DNA of 64,000 bases from assembly GCA_049323835.1 (NCBI GenBank), contig JBMOOJ010000108.1:9559-73558 (forward strand), in the 5' to 3' direction. Shown piece by piece: positions 17,245 through 25,183 of this stretch (its first letter is position 1; each line of letters opens with the position of its first letter). Made by a program: the position numbers and the translations under genes. A model generated the notes under the pieces. It was not told the origin of the DNA, did not search any database, and worked only from the letters and a program-made list of their open reading frames with translations. The stretch is from SG-bin9 sp049323835 (GTDB taxonomy: Bacteria; Pseudomonadota; Alphaproteobacteria; Rhizobiales; Xanthobacteraceae).

Positions 17245-18009
17245 TTAGAACCAGCGCTCGCCGACGACGATCGTATCGCCGGGGCTGACCAGCGTTGTCG
17301 GCGGTACGACTGCACTGACCGAGCCGGCGACGTTGCTGCGGGTCATTTTGACGCTGCTGCGGAGTGCGCGGGGCGAATAGCCGCCGGCGATCGCGACCGC
17401 GCTCTCGACCGTCATGTTCGGAACGTAGGGGTACTGTCCCGGGGCAGCGACTTCGCCGAGGATGAAGAAGGGCCGGTAAGCCTCGATCTCGACAGCGACG
17501 GACGGTTCGCGGATGAAGCCGTTGCGCAGCCTGGCTGCAACGGAGCGCGACAGTTCGGCCGGGGTCAATCCGCGCGCCTGTACTGCGCCGATCAAGGGCA
17601 TGGTGATCGCGCCGCCGGCGTCCACTGCATAGGTGTTAGTCAAGCCCTCCTGACCGAATACAACGACCCGCAACCTGTCGCCGGCATCGAGGCGATAGCG
17701 ATCGTCGATCATGGCGACCGGAGCGACGTAGGGAGCGGAGGGCGGGATGGCGGCAACCGGTGGGGGGGCGGCGCGCGGCGCTGCGACAACAACCGGAGGA
17801 GGTGCGGGCGGCGGAGCAGCCACAACGGCGGGCGAAGGCGGCAGGTTGCGACCATAGGCCATACGGTCGAGATCGTTGCTCACAGCAGCTACCGGCGGCG
17901 GGGCAGCGACGGGAGCTCGCATCGCGCGGGCTGGCGGAAAGCTCCGCATGCAGCCGGACGCTGTCAAAGCAACAAGTACAATCGCAAAAAAAGCGCGGGG
18001 TGCCCGCAT
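17245..18009 (-). CDS. Polysaccharide export lipoprotein (Wza/GumB-like)
   Basis: A 254-residue protein. A lipoprotein signal ends in the lipobox LTASGC (Cys near residue 20), followed by a Pro/Ala-rich linker of about 75 residues with repeated A-P-P-P-V-V. The polysaccharide export domain begins DDRYRLDAGDRLRVVVFGQE near residue 105 and is followed by an SLBB-like segment (RPFFILGEVAAPGQYPY). Family members form the outer-membrane channel for capsule or exopolysaccharide. Short for the family; the linker is unusually Pro-rich. It is the first gene of the minus-strand set and divergent from the GumC/Wzz-like gene. Confidence 0.92.
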   Translation of the reverse strand: MRAPRAFFAIVLVALTASGCMRSFPPARAMRAPVAAPPPVAAVSNDLDRMAYGRNLPPSPAVVAAPPPAPPPVVVAAPRAAPPPVAAIPPSAPYVAPVAMIDDRYRLDAGDRLRVVVFGQEGLTNTYAVDAGGAITMPLIGAVQARGLTPAELSRSVAARLRNGFIREPSVAVEIEAYRPFFILGEVAAPGQYPYVPNMTVESAVAIAGGYSPRALRSSVKMTRSNVAGSVSAVVPPTTLVSPGDTIVVGERWF

Positions 18010-18206
18010 GGCCGATTCCTGAAAAACGTTGAATCGGATTAAGGGCTTTTATGGTTAATAAAGGATAACCGGTGACCGTTTCGCGCCTTCCCCGGCAAGC
18101 CAAATTGATCCACCCAAAGTCGCCGCCAATTAACCGGCCAGCAACCATAAGCGGGTTTACTGCAGGTTGTCCCGTATCTGATGGGTAGCGTGGGTGGGAG
18201 TGTGCA
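18010..18206. promoter_or_regulatory. Divergent control region of the exopolysaccharide locus
   Basis: These 197 bases separate the divergent wza-like and gumC-like genes and must hold promoters for both. The region near 18035-18070 is AT-rich and contains the small inverted repeat GGTTA (18053-18057) / TAACC (18066-18070), a possible regulator site. No confident -35/-10 boxes were assigned. Confidence 0.4.
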
Positions 18207-20393
18207 ATGCGTTTCGCGTTCTGGCGTCGCCGCAAGATCGACAAATCCGTCGAAGCTGCGCCTGTGTCTGCCGTACCTCCTGTCACGGTATCTGTCCCGC
18301 AGCCGAAACCTGCATCCGCAGCGCAACCGGCCGCTACGCCGGCGCCGGTTTTTGAGAGCGGCGATCTCGATCTGCGCGCCATCTGGGCGCTTCTGCTCAG
18401 AAAGAAGCTTTGGATCATCGGCCCGACGCTGGCCGCGCTCGCGCTGTCCATTTTTATCGTCAACGCCATCACCCCGCGCTATAAATCGGAAGCACGCATC
18501 CTGATCGATGGCCGGGAGAACGTCTTCCTGCGTCCGAACAGCGAGCGCGCGGAGGAGCGCACGGCGCTCGATGCCGAAGCGGTGACGAGCCAAGTGCAAC
18601 TGCTGCTGTCGCGCGAAGTCGCACGTGCGGTGGTCAAGAAGAACAACCTCGAAAAGCTGCCCGAGTTCGATCCGGTGCTGCGCGGCATCTCGCCGGTGCG
18701 TTCGCTGCTGTCGCTGTTCGGGCTCGCGCGCGATCCATTCCGGATGACGCCGGAAGAGCGCGTTCTCGATGCCTATTACGAGCGGCTGCAAGCGTTTGCC
18801 GTCGACAAGTCGCGGGTGATGGTGATCGAGTTCCAGTCCCGCGATCCCGATCTCGCGGCAAAGGTCGCCAACTCCATTGCCGACGAATATCTGATCCTCC
18901 AGCAGGGGGCGCGCCAGAGTCAGGCGCGGTCGGCCTCGCAATGGCTATCGGGTGAAATCGACAACCTGCGCAAGAAGGTGGCGGATGCCGAGGCGAAGGC
19001 GGAGGATTTCCGCTCCAAATCGAGCCTATTTATTGGCACCAACAACACGACGTTGTCGAACCAGCAGCTTGGCGAGCTCAACACCCAGCTGAACACGGCG
19101 CGTGCATTGAAGTCGGATGCCGAAACGAAAGCGCGGCTGATCCGCGAACTTCTGCAAAGCGGGCGCCCGATCGAGGCGTCGGACGTGCTCAACTCCGAGC
19201 TGGTGCGGCGCCTGTCCGAACAGCGCGTGACGCTGCGGGCCCAGCTTGCCGAACAGTCATCGACGCTGCTCGACGGCCATCCGCGCATCAAGGAAATCCG
19301 GGCACAGATCGCCGATCTCGACCGGCAGATTCGCGAGGAAGCGGGCAAGCTGTCGCGCTCGTTCGAGAACGACGCGAAGATCGCCAGCGGCCGGGTCGAC
19401 GGTCTGACCGCCAATCTCGAACAGCTGAAGCGGCAGGCGTCCTCGTCGAACGGTCAAGACGTGCAGTTGCGGGCACTGGAGCGCGAAGCCAAGGCACAGC
19501 GCGACCTGCTCGAATCGTATCTGGCGAAATTCCGCGAAGCCAACGCGCGGGAGAACATCGATACGGCGCCTGCTGACGGCCGCATCATCTCACGGGCGAT
19601 CGTGTCGAACACGCCGGCCTATCCGAAGAAGCTGCCGATCGTGCTGATCGCGACGCTGGCGACGCTGATGCTGACCTCCGGATACTTCGCGACCGCCGAA
19701 TTGCTGCGCATGACCGCGCCACGGCTCACGGCATCGCGACCCGTCCAGCAACCGGTCTTGCAGCAGCCGCTGCGCGACACGCATCCTGAGCTGGCGGCAG
19801 CCGTTCCCGAAATCGAGCAACTGGCGGCTGACCTGCGCAGCGGCGGCAACGCCCACAAGATCATCATGCTGGGTGCCGGGCAGAACGAAAGCATCACGCT
19901 GACATCGTTGACGCTGGCGCGGCTGCTCGCCCGTACTGCCAAGGTCGTGCTGATCGATCTGTCACCGGCATCGCCGACGTTGAACGCCGTTTCGACCGAT
20001 CCGGCGGCGCCCGGGATTGCCGACCTTGCCGGCGGCGAAGCCTCGTTCGGCCAGATCATCACCAAGGACCGCCTGTCCAGCCTGCATCTGATCAGCGCGG
20101 GCCGCACCGCCGCCGACCGCAGCCGGATGACCTCGCCGCGCATCGGCATGGCGGTCGATGCGCTGATGCAGGTCTACGATCACGTCCTGATCGATGCCGG
20201 CATGGCGAGCGATGTTCCGGCGCAGCTTCTGACCGCGCGCGCGCGCGCCATCGTCGTTCCGGCGGCGGCGACCGACGCGCCGTTCCGTGCGGCATACTGC
20301 GATCAGCTGCGGACCATCGGTTTCGGGCAGGTCACCATGCTGACACGCCCCCCCGAGGCAGGCGACAGCGCGCCGCGCGTGGTTGCGGCGTAA
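18207..20393 (+). CDS. GumC/Wzz-like exopolysaccharide chain-length protein with degenerate tyrosine-kinase-like domain
   Basis: A 728-residue inner-membrane protein. A Pro/Ala-rich cytoplasmic start is followed by a Wzz domain with a first membrane helix (KLWIIGPTLAALALSIFIVN, about residues 70-90), a long periplasmic coiled-coil region (about 235-440) and a second helix near 475-500 after the P-rich TPAYPKK. The C-terminal part (about 550-700) has the fold pattern of bacterial tyrosine kinases: VVLIDLSPASP, then HVLIDAG. Its P-loop position reads GAGQNES (556-562), without the Walker A Lys, and there is no C-terminal Tyr cluster. It probably sets chain length and bridges to the Wza-like channel. 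Confidence 0.88.
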   Translation: MRFAFWRRRKIDKSVEAAPVSAVPPVTVSVPQPKPASAAQPAATPAPVFESGDLDLRAIWALLLRKKLWIIGPTLAALALSIFIVNAITPRYKSEARILIDGRENVFLRPNSERAEERTALDAEAVTSQVQLLLSREVARAVVKKNNLEKLPEFDPVLRGISPVRSLLSLFGLARDPFRMTPEERVLDAYYERLQAFAVDKSRVMVIEFQSRDPDLAAKVANSIADEYLILQQGARQSQARSASQWLSGEIDNLRKKVADAEAKAEDFRSKSSLFIGTNNTTLSNQQLGELNTQLNTARALKSDAETKARLIRELLQSGRPIEASDVLNSELVRRLSEQRVTLRAQLAEQSSTLLDGHPRIKEIRAQIADLDRQIREEAGKLSRSFENDAKIASGRVDGLTANLEQLKRQASSSNGQDVQLRALEREAKAQRDLLESYLAKFREANARENIDTAPADGRIISRAIVSNTPAYPKKLPIVLIATLATLMLTSGYFATAELLRMTAPRLTASRPVQQPVLQQPLRDTHPELAAAVPEIEQLAADLRSGGNAHKIIMLGAGQNESITLTSLTLARLLARTAKVVLIDLSPASPTLNAVSTDPAAPGIADLAGGEASFGQIITKDRLSSLHLISAGRTAADRSRMTSPRIGMAVDALMQVYDHVLIDAGMASDVPAQLLTARARAIVVPAAATDAPFRAAYCDQLRTIGFGQVTMLTRPPEAGDSAPRVVAA

Positions 20394-20420
20394 GGCGTCC
20401 GCCCGAATCGAGTTTTACGA

Positions 20421-21611
20421 TTAGCGGTGAATCGCGCTGCGCACGGCGCCGGCGACTTTCATAAGGCCGGCGTTCTGCTTGACGAAGCGTTTGGCGTTCG
20501 CAAGCCCTGAAAGCGCCATCGCCGCCATGCGGCCCTTCGCGGTGACGGGGATGAAGCTGTCGAAGATCGGTTCGTCGTCCTTGCAGAACAGCAGCTTGTA
20601 CTCGTCCGAACCGATGCCGAGATCGAGCGACGTGTAACCCTCGGCAGCGTAGTGATCGATGATGTCGCGCATCAGGATCTGGCCGGGGCTGTACTTGGCG
20701 TGCTCCGACATGGTGTAGGTGTTGAACATCATCGAGAAGCGGTGGCCATCGGCAACGCCCGCATACATGGCGATCATTTCGCTGTCGCAGACCAGCGCAT
20801 GGATATCGATCGCATAGCCGCCGTTGTCGATCCTGGCCGTGCATGCGGTACGGATGAACTCCTCGACGCCGGGCTCCGCAAACACGTTCGGCAGCTTCTG
20901 CGCTGCCATACGCTGCGGCTTGACGATGAAGAAGGCGTCGAGCAGGTGCCTCACGTCCGCTTCCGAACGCGCCAGCACGTAACGGTAGCCGGGCAGGGCC
21001 TGCAGCTTGCGTTCCTTGCCCTTGAGGCGGCGGCGGAAGGAGTTACTGATGCGCGTATCCGGCGCACTGCCCGGCACGATCGTCATCAGCGGGCAGTCGT
21101 TGACGGCGGGTTGCCAGGGCAACAGCGACATGGGGTTGCGAACGCCGAGCCAACTCTGTGGTTGCTGGGCGAGGGACAGGACATCGACGCCGCTCTTCTG
21201 GCGCAACGCATTGAGTATCATGCCGAGATCCGCTTCGGTCACGCGCCCCACGATATCGCGCCGCCACAGCGCCATGTTGAACGTCGCATGCTTGCCGCCG
21301 AGGAAGCGGGCCGAACGAAATCCGCCTTCGGACTTCGCCGCGAGCGGAAGCAGGAACAGTGGCCGTTGTCCGGCGTCGTATCCGGCGACGATGCAGGGTT
21401 CGAGCCCCTGTGATGCGCCGACGTGCTGCTGCCAGGCCGAGAGAAACGCGAATCTCTGATAAGGGGTCGACAGGCCGTCGGGCCCTTCAAGCTCGATCCA
21501 CGCGGCCGCAGCCGCGTCCAGCGTCCGAAAGACATGGATGTCTGCAATGAGGGATTTGACTGCGGAGGTCTGCATCGTGGCTCGGCTCGTGGTGGCGGCG
21601 GCCATGGTCAT
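20421..21611 (-). CDS. GNAT-fold protein of the CelD/BcsL (FemAB-like) group
   Basis: A 396-residue protein with the two-GNAT-domain layout of CelD/BcsL-type acyltransferases. The N-terminal half includes STPYQRFAFLSAWQQHVG and a P-L-F-L-L-P-L-A segment; the C-terminal half has YAIDIHALVCDSEMIAMYAGV, then the family motif KYSPGQILMRDIIDHYAAEG near 310 and DLGIGSDEYKLLFC. Members often acylate sugars or lipid-linked intermediates of extracellular polysaccharides. It ends 27 bp from the convergent chain-length gene and faces the NodB-fold gene, so a role in modifying the polysaccharide is likely. Met13 is an alternative start. Confidence 0.8.
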   Translation of the reverse strand: MTMAAATTSRATMQTSAVKSLIADIHVFRTLDAAAAAWIELEGPDGLSTPYQRFAFLSAWQQHVGASQGLEPCIVAGYDAGQRPLFLLPLAAKSEGGFRSARFLGGKHATFNMALWRRDIVGRVTEADLGMILNALRQKSGVDVLSLAQQPQSWLGVRNPMSLLPWQPAVNDCPLMTIVPGSAPDTRISNSFRRRLKGKERKLQALPGYRYVLARSEADVRHLLDAFFIVKPQRMAAQKLPNVFAEPGVEEFIRTACTARIDNGGYAIDIHALVCDSEMIAMYAGVADGHRFSMMFNTYTMSEHAKYSPGQILMRDIIDHYAAEGYTSLDLGIGSDEYKLLFCKDDEPIFDSFIPVTAKGRMAAMALSGLANAKRFVKQNAGLMKVAGAVRSAIHR

Positions 21612-21731
21612 CGCGTTGCCCGATCGGAATTTCTGAGGTTGGGTGGCTTCGACCTTTGCAAAGAAGTGTCAACAAAGGGTAATGACTTGTAAGCGTAAAG
21701 GCTTGGGCGCGCGGCGTTTTCTGGGGGATTT

Positions 21732-22742
21732 GTGCCGTCATTTCCGGGATTTCTGACGCGGCTGCGGCTGGAACTGGCCGGTTTGCGCCTTGTCGCGCCG
21801 CTGATCGAGGCAAGCACTAGGCCGGCTGGCGCGATCCTGCGCTTTGCCCGGGTGCGGCCGGCCCGGCCGGGCGCATTTCAGCCGCTGAAGCGGGATGAGG
21901 TGACGCCCGAATTTCTCGACGGTGTCCTGCGAGCGCTGCGGCGCTGGCACTATGACATCATCCCGATCGGCGAGGTGGTGTCGCGTGCGGAAGCCGGTGG
22001 AGGACGGTTCGTCTGCCTGACGTTCGACGGGGGTTCCCGCGATCTGATCGAATATGCTGCGCCCGTACTCAAGCGCCATATGGCGCCATTCACGCTATAT
22101 CTGCCGACCGGGTTTCTCGACGGCGTCGGCGAAGCTTGGTGGCTCGCGCTCGAACAGGTGGTGGCGACGCATAGCCGCATCAGCCTCGTGATCAATGGCG
22201 AGGAGCGCCGTTTCAAACTCGGCAGCACCTCCGAAAAGCACGACGTCTATGACTATCTCGGCAACTGGCTGCGCGGCTTGCCGCCGGCGGAACGGACAAA
22301 CGCGATCGGCGATCTCTGCAAGCGCCATGGCGCCGATCTCGCATCCGCGTCGCGTGCGTTCGCGATGACGTGGGACGACGTTGCCGGACTCGCCGCCGAT
22401 CCGCTGGTGACGATCGGCACCGCGACCGTGCATTGGCCGGCGCTGTCGAGCTTGAGCCCGGCAGAAGCCGCGCGGGAAATCCGGATGGGGCGAGCCGTGG
22501 CCGAGGCCGCAACCGGCCGCTCGCTGCCTCACTTCGCCTATCCGTCCGACGCTGCGGGTTACGGACGGCGTGAGATCGGACTGGCGGCGGAGGCTGGGCT
22601 TGCGACCGCAGCGACAACGAATCCCGGTGTGATCATGCAGAGCGCGCGACCCGACCCGCTGGCGCTGCCGCGTGTCACGATTGATGGCCGCATGCCGTCA
22701 CTGCGCGTGCTGCGGGCGCAACTCGCCGGTGCGAAGGCTTAG
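21732..22742 (+). CDS. Polysaccharide deacetylase-fold (NodB-like) protein with altered metal site
   Basis: A 336-residue protein from a GTG start (VPSFPGFLTRLRLELAGLRL). It aligns by eye with the NodB-type family: RFVCLTFDGGSRDLIEYAAPVLKRH, PFTLYLPTGFLDG, WWLALEQVV, then LVTIGTATVHWPALSSLSP and LPHFAYPSD. In active enzymes the first motif is TFDDG and the second H-x3-H; here residue 100 is Gly, and positions 231 and 235 are Ala and Trp. The metal triad is therefore missing and deacetylation by the usual mechanism is unlikely. It belongs to the exopolysaccharide cluster by position, divergent from the GNAT gene. Confidence 0.82.
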   Translation: MPSFPGFLTRLRLELAGLRLVAPLIEASTRPAGAILRFARVRPARPGAFQPLKRDEVTPEFLDGVLRALRRWHYDIIPIGEVVSRAEAGGGRFVCLTFDGGSRDLIEYAAPVLKRHMAPFTLYLPTGFLDGVGEAWWLALEQVVATHSRISLVINGEERRFKLGSTSEKHDVYDYLGNWLRGLPPAERTNAIGDLCKRHGADLASASRAFAMTWDDVAGLAADPLVTIGTATVHWPALSSLSPAEAAREIRMGRAVAEAATGRSLPHFAYPSDAAGYGRREIGLAAEAGLATAATTNPGVIMQSARPDPLALPRVTIDGRMPSLRVLRAQLAGAKA

Positions 22743-22796
22743 CTGCAAAGATCAGGCGTCCGGAGACGAGGCGTGCTGAAACCAGGCGTCTGTAAC

Positions 22797-23015
22797 TTAA
22801 GTGTCCGGGCGCTGCATCCAGCGGATCAGCGGCATCGCCGGTACGACCCAGCCCATCCCGGCGACCACATAGAAGACGATCTGCGCGATCTTGCCGGTCG
22901 CGAACCAGGCGGCGAGCGCGGCCGATTGCGACAATGCCATGATGCCGAGCGACCAGAAGACGACGAGGATCAGGAGCAGGATCGCGCCGATGAATTTTCG
23001 CTGCCGGATGGTCAT
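22797..23015 (-). CDS. DUF2842-family small membrane protein
   Basis: A 72-residue protein (MTIRQRKFIGAILLLILVVF...) with two membrane helices, about residues 8-30 and 44-64, and a short charged C-terminal tail (RWMQRPDT). A Met four codons upstream (MHSH) at 23027 is another possible start. It fits the DUF2842 family of alphaproteobacteria, function unknown. It is divergent from ctaA, 81 bp away. Confidence 0.78.
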   Translation of the reverse strand: MTIRQRKFIGAILLLILVVFWSLGIMALSQSAALAAWFATGKIAQIVFYVVAGMGWVVPAMPLIRWMQRPDT

Positions 23016-23096
23016 GTGACTATGCATTTCCGCCTGAAATAGCGGCCTTGCGCCGCGGAACGGCGGGACTATAAGGGCCGCAACAATCGGTTCAAG

Positions 23097-24191
23097 ATGC
23101 AGATTCCGATGAGCGAAACAGTTCCCGATGTAGCTGGCCTGCGGGCCGTTCGCTGGTGGCTTGTGCTGGTCGCCACGATGATCGCGGCGATGGTGCTTGT
23201 CGGCGGCGCGACGCGGCTGACGGAGTCGGGCCTGTCGATCGTCGAGTGGAAGCCGGTCACCGGCACGCTGCCGCCGCTCACCGACAAGGCATGGGGTGAG
23301 GCGTTCGACGCCTACAAGCAGATCCCGCAGTATCGCGAGATCAATCGCGGCATGAGCCTCGACGAGTTCAAGACGATCTTCTGGTGGGAATGGAGCCATC
23401 GCCTGCTCGGCCGGCTGATCGGTGCCGTCTATCTGCTGCCGTTTCTGTGGTTTCTCTGGCGCGGCGTCTTGCCGTCCGGATTGAGGCGGCGGCTCTGGGT
23501 GATCTTTGCGCTCGGCGCGCTGCAAGGCGCGGTCGGCTGGTGGATGGTGGCGTCGGGCCTGACGCATCGTGTCGAGGTCTCGCAATACCGCCTCGCCGTG
23601 CATCTGATGCTGGCGCTCGTGATTTTCGCAGCGGTGGTGTGGACGCTGCTCGATCTCCGCGGACGACAGTCCATCGTCGAGCAGCGCCGGTTGAAGATCG
23701 AGAGTCACGTTTTCCTCGCGCTGCTGTTCGTGCAACTCTACTTTGGCGCGCTGGTCGCGGGCCTGCGGGCCGGGCGCGCGTTCAACACCTGGCCCCTGAT
23801 CGATGGCGCGCTGATCCCCGACGCCGCGCGGCTGTTCTTCGAGGAACCGTGGTGGCGGAACTTCTTCGACAACGTGCTCACCGTTCAGTTCACGCACCGG
23901 ATGCTGGCGTATGCGCTGTTCGCCTTTGCGGTCGCGCACGCCATCGATGCGATCCGGTCACGGGCAGGGACTGCGGTGAACGGTGCGCTGTGGATCGCGG
24001 GCGCAGTCGTTGTCCAGGCCGCGCTCGGCATTCTCACGCTGCTGCATCAGACGCCGATCTCACTCGCGCTGCTGCATCAGGCCGGAGCCATCGCCGTGCT
24101 GACGCTGGCGCTCGGACAGATGCACCGTCTCTCGACACGCGGTACCGCAATCGCGGCGTCCATCGGAGCACCGCTCGGGCGGCCCGCCTGA
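23097..24191 (+). CDS. ctaA: Heme A synthase (CtaA)
   Basis: A 364-residue membrane enzyme that oxidises the C8 methyl of heme O to the formyl group of heme A for cytochrome aa3 oxidase. Eight hydrophobic segments are visible. Conserved His motifs are in order: GGATRLTESGLSIVEWKPVTG near residue 45, WEWSHRLLGRLIG near 100, SGLTHRVEVSQYRLAVHLML near 160, VQFTHRMLAYALFAFAVAH near 265 and LLHQTPISLALLHQAGA near 325. The starts at 23097 and 23109 (MSETV) cannot be separated by ribosome site. It stands alone, upstream of the iron permease. Confidence 0.95.
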   Translation: MQIPMSETVPDVAGLRAVRWWLVLVATMIAAMVLVGGATRLTESGLSIVEWKPVTGTLPPLTDKAWGEAFDAYKQIPQYREINRGMSLDEFKTIFWWEWSHRLLGRLIGAVYLLPFLWFLWRGVLPSGLRRRLWVIFALGALQGAVGWWMVASGLTHRVEVSQYRLAVHLMLALVIFAAVVWTLLDLRGRQSIVEQRRLKIESHVFLALLFVQLYFGALVAGLRAGRAFNTWPLIDGALIPDAARLFFEEPWWRNFFDNVLTVQFTHRMLAYALFAFAVAHAIDAIRSRAGTAVNGALWIAGAVVVQAALGILTLLHQTPISLALLHQAGAIAVLTLALGQMHRLSTRGTAIAASIGAPLGRPA

Positions 24192-24302
24192 TTGGAGCGA
24201 TTCTAGTCTCATCATGCAGCCGTGCGCTCGCTTTTGCGGGCGAATGGGTTACCCCGTCAGGCAGCCGGCAAGAACCGGCAGATCACTCTGACGGAACGAC
24301 AC

Positions 24303-25112
24303 ATGTCGACTGCTTTCATCCAGACCATCGTCATTCTCCTGCGCGAAGGCCTCGAGGCCATGCTCGTGCTGGCCGCGCTGGCGAGTTACCTCACGAAGTC
24401 CGGATCGCCACATCGGGTGAGGGCGCTCTATTGGGGCGCACTCGCGGCCGTTGGCGCGAGCTTCATTGCCGCCTGGGTTTTCGCTGTTTTCTACGGTGGC
24501 GAGCACAATGACACCGTCGAGGGTGTCGTGATTCTGGCGGCGTCAGCACTTATGATCTACGTCAGCGGCTGGCTGATGGTGAAGCAGGATCCGCGGAGCT
24601 GGCAGGAATATCTATCGACAAAAGCCGATGCTGCGTTGAGCCAGGGTACCGACTGGGCCGTCGCATTGCTGGCATTTCTGGCGGTGTTTCGCGAGGGCGC
24701 GGAAACCGTACTCTTCATCAGCGCGGTCGCTGCGAAGGAAGGATGGACGGCGGGATTGTTTGCCGGTCTCATTGTCGGGGCGGCTGCGCTCGCGGTTCTG
24801 TTTTACTTCATCAACATGATCGCAAAGCGTCTGCCGCTGCGGCCAGTGTTCACGATCACGTCGGCATTGCTGTTCGTCATGGGCGTCAAGTTCATCGGCG
24901 ACGCGCTGGTCGAGTTCCAGGAACAGCAGATGATCCCTTTCACCGAGATCAAGAGCCTGACGTGGCTTCAGTCGATCGGGCTGAATCCGACGGCCGAGGC
25001 GCTCGCGATTCAGTTCCTGGTCATCCTTGCGGCGCTGGCGGCGTATTCCATCGTCGCGCGTAACAATCGACTGGCCCGTGAACTCACGTCGAAAGGCCGT
25101 CCGGCTGAGTAA
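24303..25112 (+). CDS. FTR1-family iron permease
   Basis: A 269-residue membrane protein with seven likely helices. The two iron-binding REXXE motifs are intact: R14-E15-G-L-E18 in the first helix and R130-E-G-A-E134 in the fourth. FTR1/EfeU proteins import ferric iron produced from Fe(II) by an EfeB-type peroxidase or a multicopper oxidase. No efeO or efeB lies in the window, so the redox partner is elsewhere or absent. It follows ctaA by 111 bp and ends before a strong bidirectional terminator. Confidence 0.9.
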   Translation: MSTAFIQTIVILLREGLEAMLVLAALASYLTKSGSPHRVRALYWGALAAVGASFIAAWVFAVFYGGEHNDTVEGVVILAASALMIYVSGWLMVKQDPRSWQEYLSTKADAALSQGTDWAVALLAFLAVFREGAETVLFISAVAAKEGWTAGLFAGLIVGAAALAVLFYFINMIAKRLPLRPVFTITSALLFVMGVKFIGDALVEFQEQQMIPFTEIKSLTWLQSIGLNPTAEALAIQFLVILAALAAYSIVARNNRLARELTSKGRPAE

Positions 25113-25132
25113 AACATTTCGTTCTTAAAATC

Positions 25133-25163
25133 AAAACGCGGCGCTGGTGGCGCCGCGTTTTTT
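25133..25163. terminator. Bidirectional terminator between the iron permease and the sulfhydrylase gene
   Basis: AAAACGCGGCGC (25133-25144) pairs with GCGCCGCGTTTT (25150-25161): a 12-bp stem, a five-base loop and a run of six T. The A-run at the other side makes it work on both strands, so it ends the plus-strand permease transcript and the minus-strand sulfhydrylase transcript. Confidence 0.88.
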
Positions 25164-25183
25164 GTTTGGTCCGGTCTGTGCGA

